Part shown: in pieces, positions 24,670 to 37,503 of the stretch | Layout of the letters: each line of letters opens with the position of its first letter | Numbering within the stretch: the first letter of the stretch is position 1 | DNA from: Liolophura sinensis | Lineage: Eukaryota; Mollusca; Polyplacophora; Chitonida; Chitonidae | Length of the DNA: 64,000 nt | Direction of reading: 5' to 3' | Assembly (NCBI RefSeq): GCF_032854445.1 | Contig: NC_088296.1 | Location: 21,009,853 to 21,073,852 of the forward strand | Notes under the pieces: generated by a model | What the model was told of the DNA's origin: nothing | Database searches by the model: none | The model's input: the letters and a program-made list of their open reading frames with translations, nothing else | Position numbers and translations under genes: made by a program

Positions 24670-27585
24670 AAAGTAAATGGACGAACACATCGTTGTATCT
24701 AAACTACATCGGATATCATTAACTTGATGGTAGGTCATTTAGGACACATATATAGTAATACTCTAGCTGAGGTAAATTGACGAGAGGCCTATTTCACCGA
24801 TTACGTGTGACCATTTGCCAATTATCACACTATGGTCGCTGAACAAGATTTACTCTCAGTGTTTTAAGTCTTTTATATCAATAGTGTTAATTGATTTATG
24901 CGATGGTTATTTAATGTTATCTATCCTCAAGAATTTGCCCCTTCTTCGACCTTGGTCGATTGCGTGATTAGAAGAAAGCAGAGTGCATGTTGTAAGCCAC
25001 AAAAGCCCGTTATAGACGAGAGGTGAGGACGCATCTTAATTTAACTATACTGGTGTTGTATCGTGATGGTTCCAGTGACTGATGGCCATAGTCGTTAAGA
25101 TTGACCCCAGCATGCACGTAACGACTGGAATAGAAAGTCAGTTTGACCTGACACAGCAGTCGAGTTGAGCTGAGTGGGGTGTTAAGCTCTCGTGTATGCA
25201 TTAGCATTAGACGATGGTAAAGCAGACCAACACACAAACATCGAACGAGACTTCAGAAAAGCACCAATTTCCATAATTCCATATTAGTTCCCTAATAGTT
25301 TGTGTTATAGGTCGTTTTGGGAATTGGACTGATGATTATTTACCTGGACGAGATTATTGCTGTTACTAATTGACGCCCAGTATGCTAATGTCTGTTTGGA
25401 CACATGGATCCAGTACAGTATAACACAACTCTGTGATGCTTACTCAGTGCCAGAAACTACTATGCGTACGGTACTGTGCGATACTGTGCGAATCACATTC
25501 GCTCAGTGTATAGCAGCTACTGTGCGATACCGTAAGCTTTAAGCGACGTGCTGTGCGGTAAATGGCTCTACCATTGTGCGTACATGTCTGGAATTAGCAC
25601 ACAGTACTTCTGGGTTTTTGGACATTTCTGAATAGTAATCACATAGTTTAGAACCGCACACTAGCGGTTTTCACGCCACGATTTGGCCGCTCTTAAAACA
25701 GTTCTTTATCACTGAATCTCTGTTTATCTGAAACAGCTTTTTATTGCCTAACACGAATCGAAACTTGTTAATTTGAAGTTGTTGAAGAGGGAATTATATT
25801 TACTGGCATGGCCTAAAATTTCTCTCAATAATTGAATTGGAGAGAGGCAACTGCTAAACTGAGCATTTTGTTGCTCTAGGTTACAATTGTCCAGTGCCAG
25901 TACATCAAGGTTATCATCCACTACCTTCCAGTGCAATTCACAAAACACTTTTCTATAATCAGCAAATCTCCCTAAATCAGGATAAACGAGCAACTAGACG
26001 GGAACGAAATTTTACGTAACTTAGGGTTCTCCTTGTTGATGATTTTCGCTTTTTTACATCGACAGAAAACAGTGAGCACTGGTTTACCCTGGGTACATCA
26101 GCTTCTCTTACCCATAAAACCAACCGCAGTCTTGTTTACCGGTTAACAACATTCAAATGAGTAAATACATCAGCAAATTCAAAAAAAAAACAAGTCTTTG
26201 TAAAATTCATTAGGCAAAGTCGAAGACAAACCAATGACAGCTGAAGTCGAACTTCCTGTCTCAGAGGTCAAAATATCATCAGCGTAATACTGTCTTAAGC
26301 CACGATCACACGGTGCGATTTTGAGTCGAATAGTCGAAAGAAAATAAGGTATGCGCCTATTGCATAGAATTGTAGTAAACGACAAATCGGATTGTCTGAA
26401 AGCGGATTATTCACAGTAAAAAGATGTGTTTTGTTCTGATGCAAGCGTTTCAGATATTTACGATAAAAGCACATGCCTTTATTACTAAACAAAGTGTTCA
26501 TGAACAGACACCAGGGTTCAGTTATAAAATATAACACGGATGTTTATAACCGGAAAATCTGTTCTAATGTGTATAAAACAGACTGGTCCTTTTTTTATTC
26601 TAGTTGTCGAATTCAGAGAGTCTGTGCGATAAATTGCATTTTGTAAACGCAGCTTGAAGCGAAAATAGAACAGACCCATATTTCACCCTATATACAAGCC
26701 GAGCTCACACGATGCAATTGTTGGATTCTGAAACTAAATTTATATGAAGTTTGGTTAGGTCTTGTTTTTCGTTCGACAGGTCGACTCGACACTCGCACCA
26801 CATGAATATCGAAATCGGTGAATGTGTCATCTTGAGTCCAGACAGAGATTCCCTCACTGTGTGCAAATAAATAAGATTGCCGCGATAAAAATGTCAAACA
26901 TTCTTGGATCTGGGAGTAGAAACTGATGTACTTGTATGTGACCAGGCGTCAACCATTATCCACTTCAGGAATGAATAATCGCAAGAAATATTTCCAAAAC
27001 AACGTTTAACAGAAACACGACCTCTGAAATAAGAATGTATCTAGTATAAAGAAACTAGAACGATTAATGCAAAGAGAATCTGTCAAGTTTTCAATGATGT
27101 CGCAAATGTAGAAAGACTAACAGCATAGAGAGAGAAACCAGAGCAATGAAGACGATATTGTAATTGATGAATGGTCATACATAACTGGTGAAACATACGC
27201 TCATATTATCAGCGAGAATTACCTTAGCATACTTCAGTTCGTTACTGCGGCTGATATACATAGGCTTACTAGAAGACATGAAATTTAAAATTCTCCGCCG
27301 CATGGAATTTAAAAATCTACGTCAACCAGTGCAACGCAACTACGCACACCGGTTGCTGCACGACAAATCTTTACATGTAATTTGTCAGGGATAGGGACAT
27401 CCCTTACCAAGTTCCTCGTCACCTTATAGAGGCTTGAAACCAATTAGCAGTAAGTTTATGCTTTTGTATTTTGACATGGCTGACAAGCAAGAATAATAAA
27501 TAGACAAGGGATTTTCACAACACTTTGGACGGACGAATTGATTAGCACTTGGAAGCACAACAAAATCTTTGCTGGCAGTCTGACT
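24670..27585. other. Duplicated stretch without a recognised gene
   Basis: Matches 57270-60160 at about 97 percent. Includes the module end at 25062-25275 and a run of short tactgtgcgata words at 25465-25530. Nothing else identified. Confidence 0.45.
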
Positions 27586-27589
27586 GATC

Positions 27590-27765
27590 CGATCCCTGTG
27601 AGTTCAAGTCGTGCTCAGGCTGGCTTCCTCACCAGCCATACGTAGGAAGATCTTCTAGCAGCCCGCGAATGGTCGTGGGTTTCCTCCCACCATAATGCTG
27701 GCTGCCGTCGTATAACTGAAATATCCTTGAGCACGGTACGGTGTAAAACAACAAAGAATTAAATA
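27590..27765 (+). mobile_element. S1 SINE fragment
   Basis: Starts near box B (gtgagttcaagtcgtgctca) and ends ggtgtaaaacaacaaagaat. Counterpart at 60165-60335. Confidence 0.85.
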
Positions 27766-28849
27766 ACTTAAAATGATACTCGTGTGTATATGGATAAAGA
27801 GTTGAGACTGCATGTACACTGAAGCCAGCTATTCAACGTACAGACACCTGACACATGTATTTCCCACACTACTATACCAGTGCTGGTGAACGGCCATTCA
27901 CCTGTAGCGGACGTTACAGCTTATGTTTGTTCCCTGCATGCGTTTTTGATATCTTTTGTTGTCTTTCAATAATATGAATATAGTTACCCAGGAATTCCTC
28001 TTTAAAATTATATTCCGCTGGTGGGAATGGTGTGTACTGTTAGGTTATAAAGTGGTGATAAATAAACATGCGCACAAAAACCACGTGCGACACGTATTCA
28101 GAGCAGTTTCCATGGCTTTCGAGTTACCGATGTTGTTACATTATTTTGAGAATTTGACACAATATGAGAGTATTTCAAGGCCTAGTTCTCTTTTCTGACC
28201 GACGTATTATCTAGGTCCTCTTTTGTATGTTACGCCTCAAACTGGAAAAGTGAGGGGGTTTCCCTACACAACGACAGCAGTTCAGTCTAATGAAATGAAG
28301 TACTGAAACTATATATTATGTCTGTCAGTCTCCACATGTCGTCTGTTATATTACTTCCAGAAAGAGAACGGTCAACCACCAAAAAAAAAGACGTTTTAGT
28401 GAACAGTATGTTCTAATCCTTTAACCATGCTGTGCACATGAATATGATCCAAGGGTGTTCTAATTGGATTGTTTTTATTCCCGTGTCAGGACCACGTTCC
28501 ACTTCTTGGCCTTCGCGCGCTCCTTTTCGCTCAGTTTCTAAATGGGTGTTCTTCGAGGGGCCTTCGTTCGGTGGCGTGGCACACTGGTTCGAGAGTGAGA
28601 ATGTATGTGCGGGCGGGGAATGTGCGGTTATTTAGACTAAAGCTCCAGGTGCCGCCTTACTTTTGAGAATTTGATCACATCCTGGTAGACCCGTTGTTAG
28701 GCTGGGATTTTCCCTGTCCTATCGCTCTCCCATTGTGTTACTGCATTGTTTACTATGGAATGCCATATATAGTGGGTGTTATAATCTTTCTACCGTGTGT
28801 TTTTGGCCGACTCGATCGCGTGTTTTCTTGGTGTATTCCTCTTTTTCTC

Positions 28850-29013
28850 TTTATTTAATTGATTGGTCTGTCACGCCTTACTCCAGGATATTTCATTTAT
28901 ACGACGGCGGGCAGCAGTATGGTGTTTGGAAACCCGGCACAGCCCGGGTGAAACCCATGACCATCAGCAGGTTGCTGGCAAACCTTAACACGTTCGGGAG
29001 GAGAGAAAGCCAG
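28850..29013 (-). mobile_element. S1 SINE at the right edge of copy A
   Basis: Shares with the SINE at 61770 the unusual tcac(g/a)cctta in place of ttacgccgta, so both descend from one insertion. Homology between the copies ends inside it. Confidence 0.8.
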
Positions 29014-29464
29014 AGGTTAACCCAGTTTATTTCCCTGCTTTCTGAAAAAAAATTTGCAATCACTAATAATAAGAATGCCTAAGCCATTCATCTCTGCCTT
29101 AACAAAGAAGGTTCACTTCCGTCCTAGTTATATACTATAGCCGTCTTTGTCCAGATACAATGGGTCGAGCTAAAGAGTTCATCCCACAACACCAAAATAT
29201 GTATATGTACCATGGTTGGATGTTTATTTCTTTATTTGACAAAAGTGCACAGTAGGACATCGGTTATTTAACGGTAAGTGCTAGAATTGCCTCTTTTCAA
29301 CATTTTCTTTTACATTAGGACGGTGTCTATACTGGTTTTAAGGGGATATCAATAGGTACATGTATAGTGTTGTATAGTGCTACCTTACAAAAATATGTCG
29401 CAGCCACCATACACGATACCCAAAGTACTTACAGTATCCTGGATCGGAGACAACCTGTACTCAC

Positions 29465-29587
29465 CTATATTATACCGAGGTTTCTCCGAAGAAACATTAA
29501 TATTTTCACTTTTAAACTCTGAGGCCTCACCGCATTTACGATTGCATATCTGTATACACTCTACGTTCACAGTTATGTTTAAAGAGG
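29465..29587 (-). CDS. Candidate internal exon with consensus donor
   Basis: Acceptor ttcgtctgcacag, 123 bp, then donor GTGAGTAC. The frame is phase 1 to phase 1: SLNITVNVECIQICNRKCGE... to ...EKPRYNI. The open frame extends beyond both splice sites (an in-frame ATG at 29618, TAA at 29385). Three cysteines spaced C-x3-C-x3-C. The ITVNVE-C start recalls the last part of some ZP domains, but too little is visible to claim it. No partner exon found. Confidence 0.33.
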
Positions 29588-29754
29588 CTGTGCAGACGAA
29601 GTTTGGCAAATCACCCATAGTCAGTAATAAAATCTAACTTCCGTATTTACTAATATTAGTTCCAATATTTGCCTTTCAGTAAATATCCAAGAAAACCAGA
29701 GAAAACAGACAATCTTCTTCACATGAACACCTGATAAATAAACCACTATATTTA

Positions 29755-29865
29755 AATTATATTTATTTAATTGGTATTTCTCACTAAGAACATACCACTT
29801 GTACAAAGACAGCCATCATTATGGTGGGAGGAAAGCCGGCTGAGCCTTGGGGATTATTCGACCAC
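29755..29865 (-). mobile_element. S1 SINE fragment in the spacer
   Basis: tatttaattggtatttctca, then catcattatggtgggaggaa; diverged. Confidence 0.65.
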
Positions 29866-29972
29866 ACGCAGAAAAATTAGGCCTAAAACCCGCTGTTAGG
29901 CAGCTTCGGCTAGGACAGTGATTTGATTGGCGGTTTTGTTCGTGGGCTGTATAACACATTCTTCAAGCACCA

Positions 29973-30245
29973 GGGGCCTCCGTGGCTCAGTCGGTTAGCG
30001 CTCTAGCGCAGCGTAATGACCCAGGAGCCTCTCACCAATGCGGTCGCTGTGAGTTCAAGTCCAGCTCATGCTGGCTTCCTCTCCGGCCGTACGTGGGAAG
30101 GTTTGTCAGCAACCTACGGATGGTCGTGGGTTTCCTCCGGGCTCTGTCCGATTTCCACCCACCATAATGCTGGCAGCCATCGTATAAGTGAAATATTCTT
30201 GAGTAAGGCGTAAAACACCTATCAAGTAAATAAATAAATAAATTT
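29973..30245 (+). mobile_element. Full-length tRNA-derived SINE, family S1
   Basis: Best copy of the commonest SINE here. The head ggcctccgtggctcagtcgg holds box A; box B is gagttcaagtcc (30051-30062); the tail is gcgtaaaacacctatcaag, then (aaat)n. Target-site duplication ttcaagcacca at 29962-29972 and 30246-30256. Located in the unduplicated spacer. Confidence 0.92.
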
Positions 30246-30580
30246 TTCAAGCACCATTAGCGCAAGCCTCAAATAAATAATTATTTCAGAACAGTTTGTA
30301 CACAGAAACTAAATGATTGATTGCAAAAGATATATAAAGTAATTGAAATTACACTTGAAGAAGGATAACTGGAATGATATTAACGACTAAGTACACTAAA
30401 GCTAGACCTAAACACTGTCTTACCATTACCATTGTTATTACCATTGGTATATAGTAACGATAGAAACAAAAATTACGATAACTGTAATGATAAATTTTAA
30501 ACATGCCGAAAAGGAATGTGACACGTGTACCTGATCGCCATGCTATGGCTGCGGTGGCAAACTGATGTATCAGTTTCAAC

Positions 30581-30586
30581 TTTATT
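30581..30586 (-). promoter_or_regulatory. AATAAA poly(A) signal of the spacer peptide gene
   Basis: Seen on the + strand as TTTATT; lies 108 bp past the TAA at 30694, a normal distance. Confidence 0.5.
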
Positions 30587-30693
30587 CAGACAGTAGCGTA
30601 TAGTAGATTGGTACAATAAAAACATCTTTTCATTTGCACTTATAGCTTAAAAATAATTAGTGAGAGTGTCTACGCCATCAACAGGTAATCGTG

Positions 30694-33465
30694 TTACTCC
30701 AGCTGACGAGATTTCCTCAAAGACTGTGTTAATTCAGTCTTAGAGGGGGTGTACTGACGAAAATTCTTCCATAGCCGCATGCCAGACCGTGTACAGTGTA
30801 TCTGGCAACTTCTCCTTGAGCATCCACACCAGTGGCAAAATGAGCACAAGATATCCATCAGACGGACAACATCATGCCTTTTTTCGGTAGGACCTGTGAG
30901 CAATATCCAGGTAGGACAAAGACGTTATTTGGCATACATTTATGTTATTTACTGCTTTGATTGTTGTTGAATGCTTTTTTAAAAGAATTTTACTTATTGA
31001 CGACCTCTGTGTCGTAGACATGCAAGCTTTTCTGGTGGCAAATATGTACATGCAAATGTACACATGTTAGTAGAACCGTAAAAACGTATTCAATGAAGAA
31101 AATATTCCACATGAACGTCTAAATTTAACTAACTACCGACAAATGTTTACGTTTAAACGGGTTTTGACATACATGTAACACTAAACGCATACCATTCCTT
31201 GTATATTTCTTTACTGAGCTTTCTCAAAGAGACCGTCACTCGACAGGGAGTTACCATGCTTCCTGGAAGGAATTTTGGTTCCTACGACATGGTGTTTCAT
31301 GGTGTTGTCATCATGCAGCGATAACGCGTAAGTGGTAAAGTCTGCAACAACCTGTGGATGGTCGTGGGTTTACCCATGACGTCATGGTGAACATTTGGAA
31401 TTTTGCGGAATGTCCCTTTAATAGAGGTAACTATATCAAACAAGGTATACGTATAAAATGCTTATTACTGTTTTACTAGAGCTCCTGGTCATAATAACCC
31501 GTTATAAATTTTTCTTGGGGGGGTGGTGGGGGGGTATAAGTATCAATATTTTGTGCTCTCCAAGTGTAAAATGGAAAAAAACGACCTGTTGACGCTAAGT
31601 ACATTCTGTTATGCCCTTCGAAAGGTGTTATTTAACTATTTTATCATGATTTATTCGGGAAAACAAAGGCTTTATGCCCCAAGAGATATAGAGAGGACGG
31701 CTTACTGAATATTCATAAAGACAGACGTGTCTGCCTGTTGGAGAATCAGTGTATTATTTTGACGTATTAAGGTAGAGATTATACGTGGGAAGCTGACCAG
31801 AATGAAAGCCATTCTTGGCGAATGTAAAGAATAATTAAAATTCTGGCATTTACCATTATAGCAAGAAAGCAATGATCTGTTGTCACTGCTAGGCCAAGTC
31901 ATACATGCACACGTAGGGTGAAAATTAACATGCATAGCTCAAATACCACGAGATCTCAAGATATTTTAAATAAAACAAATGGTGTGCTACAAAATACGAA
32001 TATAGCTTTTAGTGTAAAATCACAGAGAAATCCAACACTATAAACCTTGAAATAAAGAATAAGACAATGCAAACTTTATCTTCAGTGTAGGTCTTTACGA
32101 TTACATCATAATAAGATGAAACTTCAGTATCTGAGAGCCAGGTCTTGTTTGACGCAATGTGTTGGAACTGAACATTGAGGTCCAAAATGATAATTCTTAC
32201 ATTGTTGAAAACCGGGAAAATGTCACAGTGTTAAAGATGAATGGTGTTTTTGAAAGAAATTTTTGTTCACTTCCCTTTTTCTCTGTGCATGATTGATTTC
32301 CGTACTTTATATACTTTTTTGGTGGTTAATTGCCGTGTTGTACTGCATGGTATTATGTAAATCAATTCCCCCCTGTGCGGTTATTAGTGTAAGAAACTAG
32401 GGCCGCACCCTACTAGGTAAACTTAGCCTGGCACGCAACTGACCTACGTACGTGGCGAACAGAATACATCTATATCGTTTAAATCATAACTTTGTCCTCG
32501 ATGGACGTTATATTTTAAAGTATGTTCCGTGTCCTTCAATTATATGACGTTGTAGCTTGCTATGCTGTAGACCGATATTCAAAAGGCATTTGTGGCCTCC
32601 GTGGCTGAGATGAACGAGGGGCATTAAAAAATGCAGTCGCTGTGAATTCAAGGGATATGTGGAAGGAGTATATATAAGGATACTAAATACAAAATAAATT
32701 TCACCCTTAAACTGATTTTGGTTAATTTTAGGTGGTTTTAAAACAGCCTGGTTTAAGTTTGTTGCGATTTTGAATTTTATTACAATTATATTAAAAGTCA
32801 TGTTCGTTTCCTGGTTAAAGCATGTTTTCACCACAATGCTGTTCAAAATATTGGTACTGGACGTCCTGGGTCAATAATCGCAAGGCCAATCCCAAAAACG
32901 GAATTCATAACAAACTACTAAAGAGCTAAGAGGTATATAAAGTGTTAAATTGTGAAAGAAAAGCAGTCAACTTCTTTCAACGATGATGCAAAGACGAAAT
33001 GAATATTCTAAGAGAATAAATTGAATCAGTATTCAAATCGTGGAGCATGTTAATTTATAAGTTCTTGTGAATCAAAATAACCACCTGTATCTCAGTTACG
33101 TTTTGATTGCAACTGCTCATATATCCAGGGAGGCGAGCTAAACCAAGACGATGAATATACAGCTTCTAGCCCCAGGTTCAGCAGAATCAGACACAGTCAT
33201 GAAGAAGAGTACAGGTAAAGCTCTGTGTTGTGACCAGTGCCTGTCAGAAGGACGGGCAGCTTTTCATGTTCAGCAATTTCCTCAGACTTCAATAGCCTTG
33301 TAAACCTACAGCCGTTGTAATACAGAAATATTTTTGGGCATGGCGTAATAATACTCAACCTTCCAGAAGTCCCAGAGGCTGTTGATTGTCTCTGAGAGTT
33401 GCAGCCAGAGCGGTCCGTATGATGACAATCAAGCAAACAGTACGGAAGAATAATCCCGACGCCAT
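30694..33465 (-). CDS. Candidate two-exon secreted cysteine-rich peptide precursor
   Basis: Not recognised as a known family. Exon 1 (33465-33360) starts ATG in good context (acaagATGG) and encodes a signal peptide (MASGLFFRTVCLIVI..., likely cut after ALA), then ATLRDNQQPLGLLE, ending in phase 1 at G|gttgag. The last exon (30893-30694) follows the acceptor gatattgctcacag, starts in the matching phase and runs 65 codons to TAA; AATAAA lies 108 bp on. Joined directly the precursor is about 101 residues: a TEKR site that could be a cleavage site, then six cysteines spaced C-x2-C-x2-C-x1-C-x4-C-x3-C, then a basic tail. Extra exons between the two cannot be excluded. A related exon 1 at 13703-13601 supports the model. 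A longer frame overlaps exon 1 in another register. Confidence 0.45.
31150..31880 (+). repeat. Diverged relative of the 12283-13350 block, in the spacer
   Basis: Contains the same ordered landmarks with more divergence than between copies A and B, so it is an older duplicate. Confidence 0.65.
31900..33190. other. Presumed intron of the spacer peptide gene
   Basis: Between the two candidate exons. Holds only the SINE head at 32587; no further exon with good splice sites was seen. Confidence 0.35.
32587..32660 (+). mobile_element. S1 SINE head fragment
   Basis: ggcctccgtggctgagatga (box A region) and cagtcgctgtgaattcaag (box B region); the body is lost. Confidence 0.6.
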
Positions 33466-33699
33466 CTTGTAGAGTCAGGGTATCAGTCCGTTGTTTCCAG
33501 TCTGACACTTCAACGAAGGGGTAGGTATGGGGCACGCGCAAAAACGTATTTCCGTCCAAATGAAACTCGCGAGGTAAAAGGTGCGTCTTTTAAGTAAAAT
33601 ACCATTAGGTACTTTCGTTTCCACGGTTGCATTGAGCGACAGAATTACAACCGAAGAAAAATGGGCATTGGCATAACCTCTCCTGCTTCCAATAGAAAC

Positions 33700-35567
33700 T
33701 CGCACGTGCGATTTTCAGGTCTCCTCACTCCCCAACTCAAATCACCAACGTTGTACTTCCGTAAAGTTGAATCTGCGGGCTAATAATCAGCGTATCTGCA
33801 TGTAACTCGACAACTTAAACTTACAAAGAAAGGCTTGATATAAAGTACAGCATTCATGAAGCCGCATGGTTAACGGCAAAGTCTGGCACACGTCAATACC
33901 TATACAAATATCAGCATTACTGTTTTGTGTGCTAGGCCACTTTTCCCAGGTTATATAATATGTGTAGGTAAACACGTGACGTACAAACATCAATTCACGA
34001 AAGGACCCAGGTCAAGATGACTGTATGCAAGGGAACTTTTACAAGCCGTTATTTCTCTATGATGGAAAAGTAAAGCTAGAAATGTGAACCCGAGTACGAT
34101 CGTGGAACACAGTATTTGGCAAACCTTTAACATGTATTCTGTGACAGAAGCCTCTAAACATCCGTAGAGAATGTGTATACATATAATATATAAACACTTC
34201 AACATACACCCACAACAGTGAAGACAGTGTGATAACTGTCAACTGGTCAAGTCTGCTTCTTGTCAATTTGCCTCGGTTAGGATTTTATTCCAACTGTTCA
34301 ATCAGATGCTTAAATAGTAACAAACTGTACGCTTAAGCAGCATTAGGTAAAAAGAAAGATGCAGTGATGTTAATTGAAATATATGAGACATCACTGATTA
34401 GACAGGTGATCGGACAGGACACCTAGCACAGGTGTCCCTGGTGTATATATACTGTGTTGTATTCCTGCACAAACCAAAATACTGCTTGGGAACTAAACTT
34501 TTACCAGGCCTTGACTTTTTATATTTTAGTTATTTTTTGTATTAGGTTTTGCTTATTAAGTGTGATGAAAACAAATTTTAAAAAATGTAATTATGGAGCA
34601 GAGACTTGATTGAGAAAATTGCAAATAACCACTCTTTGTGTTGTATATAATTCCGTTTATGCAGATTTTTTCTAAGCGAGTAAAATTTGTGTTAAAAACC
34701 ACATTCTACAGGGGTGTGTTGTTACCCAGAAGGTATAATTTACGTTTCATCTATCCTTTTTGCCTGAAATAATTCGTGTCAAGGTCAAATCAGCGAATGC
34801 AATTATAGATCTATATTTATGCATCTACTTTGAATGATGAAATGTAGCAGTCTAATGTGTGTTAAGTATCAAAAACCTTAAGTGACGTCACTGGTCTCAC
34901 TGAGGCCAGAAAAGGCCACAATAGGGCATTTTACTAGGTCAAACACATTGCATCCAACTACAAATAAATTCAACTATTTTCATGAAAAGTTTTCAATGGT
35001 ATTTTATTTGATACGTATTTCATTTTAGAGTGGTCTTTGCCTATAAAGGTTATGATCAGAGCATTATTCATAGAATTCAATGCTACTTACTGAAATGTAT
35101 TTATTTTAAATGAGATTCGTGTAAAGACATGTTCTTCAATAAAATTATATCTATAGATTTTTGTATTTTGTGATAACAAATTCCACGTAAACGTGCTTGG
35201 GCTTGTCAACCAACTTGTCTCTTAAAGGAGAAGAAAATTAAATATCAAACAAATACGATTGAAAAGAGCATCCTCACATGTGCATGCTATTAAAAATTTC
35301 AATATGTGCCACAAGTTGATAAATTATAAATTAATTCAGCGCCAAAATCCGCTGTGGGCGATTACATTTTGCCTAAGAACTAGTCCTGAAGTCTTCTGTG
35401 TTAGGTGAAGAATGTCTGTCGGAAACCGCCAAAGTGCAATTCGTACATTTCCGGTAGAACTCATCTTCCCAGAGGGTAGCGAACAGCACAGTTCGCTTTC
35501 CGCTTGACGATCAGGAAATCAGAATGTTGGACGTAGGTTCCGAGGTTACACGAACACGCCGGCAGTT
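33700..35567. other. Unique spacer left of copy B
   Basis: AT-rich, no gene recognised. A 32-codon + strand frame (MSVGNRQSAIRTF...) starts at 35412 just before the duplication edge; it could be an exon start but has no support. Confidence 0.4.
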
Positions 35568-35625
35568 TTGCATCCTGAACGTTGGCATACAATAACCTGG
35601 AAAGCAATGTTAAGCAAAATGATAA

Positions 35626-36043
35626 GGGTGGTATTTCATAAAGCACTGCATTTATTAAGCTCAGGGTTTGCACACAGGTACAGCACATTATTACAATGGG
35701 GTATTACATCGTTGTTTTGGTCTGTTCATACTAAATACAGTAAATTACTGACTTAGGGTGATGTGTATTAAAATCATGGCGATAAAAAATGTTAGGGTGG
35801 TATCTCAAAAAATATTGCATGTATTTAGATCAGGGTTTGCACACATGTACAGCACAATGACACAATTGGGAATCCTTTGTTGTTCTGGTGTGTACGTACT
35901 AAATACAGTAAATTACTGACTTAGCGTGATGTGCATTAAAATCATGGCGATACAAAATGTTAGGGTGGTATCTCAAAAAGTACTGCATGTATTGAGCTCA
36001 GGGTTTGCATGCATGTAGAGCCCAATGACATGAGGGGGGTATT
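35626..36043 (+). repeat. About 168-bp tandem repeat, three units (copy B)
   Basis: gggtggtat recurs at 35626, 35795 and 35963; each unit includes ctcagggtttgcaca and taaatacagtaaattactga. Copy A has a single unit (about 780-900). The 39-bp array grows from the end of the third unit. Confidence 0.85.
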
Positions 36044-36340
36044 CCATCGTTGATACATTAAATGGGACATGGGGGGGGGATATTCCATCGTTGATAAATT
36101 AAGTGGGATATGAGGGGAATATTCCATCGTTGATACATTAAGTGGGACATGAGGGGAATATTCCATCGTTGATACATTAAGTGGGACATGAGGGGGATCT
36201 TCCATCGTTGATACATTAAGTGGGACATGAGGGGGATATTCCATCGTTGATAAATTAAGTGGGACATAAGGGGGATATTCCATCGTTGATACATTAAGTG
36301 GGACATGAGGGGGATATTCCATCGTTGATACATTAAGTAC
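36044..36340 (+). repeat. 39-bp VNTR, eight units (copy B)
   Basis: ccatcgttgatacattaagt, then gggacatgagggggatatt. Starts at 36044, 36085, 36124, 36163, 36202, 36241, 36280 and 36319. The period of 39 keeps a 13-residue repeat frame open on the - strand, which is not a gene. Copy A has two units. Confidence 0.93.
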
Positions 36341-37503
36341 TGTAAATTACTAAATTCACGATTTCAGTGCTTTATTTATTCAGCTGAAGTTTTGCATTCG
36401 TGTCTGTCTTAAAGGCAAGCTCGTTGGTAGCCTTGCTACCAGATCTAAGGTTTTTTTTTCAATAATCAATAAAAAACGGAAAAATTCCACAACGGCCTAC
36501 AATATTTTTTCTGTCGGGCTCAGATTTTGCTCAGCAAATAAAGTTATGAGTTTGATAAAAAAACAAAACCTTATCAGCCAGTGACATGCCTGTGTTGTGC
36601 TTCATAGTAGGCTGTGTGTACACGTGAACAAGGATGGTGTTAGCTTTTAGCCTTGCTTTGTCATCGCATTAAAACAGAGAATGAAGAAATCAATTGGACC
36701 AAGGCATGTCCTGAGTAGTAATGATGTAAATTGTGATAATGATAATCTATGTGTAAAGTTGATTGATTTTGATGCATGATTTTCAGTGGAGCACATTTGT
36801 ATCTACACGGTAATACATGCTGCTGTGTGCTGACTTGATTATTGGAATACCGTGTACTAAACATCATAACGTTCGGGCACATGTCTTGTAAAGGTCAAAC
36901 AGGTTTTTTTTTTTTGGGAGGGGGGCTACTTTTGATGCACTGTTTATTTCAGTAGGAGACCATTGATGTTCTCAATAACATTGGATAAAATCAGTGCAGA
37001 CTCTTGTCTGGATGTTGTACAGGATACGACATATTACACATTATCAGCATTTATGCTGACTTAATATTCCATCTCAAAGGTTTTTTGGGAGACAAATAAA
37101 TGTCATAAAATATTATTTTTGGTGCTGAAACATTAAAAGATAAACCTTAAAACACAGTTCTAAAAGCTGTGGAAGTGTTAAAATCTGGAAAAATGAACAA
37201 GTTCGCTATGGACAAAATTTTCAATCATTTCAGGTAGTTACATGAAAAGCTACGAGCATAAAGCTGTGTTCTCATCGCCGATGTGACCTCCTTAACAGTG
37301 TTACCAGGTCCCATCCTGAGAATTGATAGACTTCAAAAACCGATGCAATTTTTCATAATGGTTGCATTTGTACCATACATTATGACATCTGAAATCAAAA
37401 TATTTCATGTAAAACAGCTTTGGGCTATGGGATTTGATTCCCAAAGTTATCTCCCCTGATCAGAAATCAAAATTGTTCATGCACAACAACTTCGTGGGAC
37501 TTG

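Noticed and set aside
26293-26830. Possible MITE ends (gatcacacggtgcgatttt and ctcacacgatgcaatt)
   Set aside because: The two similar motifs lie in the same direction and no inverted partner was found.
27956-28198. 80-codon frame conserved in both copies (60525-60767)
   Set aside because: Three of four base differences are non-synonymous; conservation reflects recent duplication only.
28494-28635. Possible last exon after ttattcccgtgtcag
   Set aside because: The frame stays open in copy B but the residues change freely and no poly(A) signal follows; too weak to list.
29980-30070. tRNA gene
   Set aside because: Box A and box B are present but belong to a SINE head with target-site duplications; no complete cloverleaf with a paired acceptor stem.
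29982-30250. Frames of 61-72 codons on both strands, and others with the same SINE words across the window
   Set aside because: They coincide with S1 or S2 SINEs; protein similarity between them is that of the SINE family.
35960-36333. - strand 13-residue repeat protein (MEYPPHVPLNVST-like)
   Set aside because: Product of the 39-bp VNTR, open only because 39 is a multiple of three; copy A has two units and no such frame.
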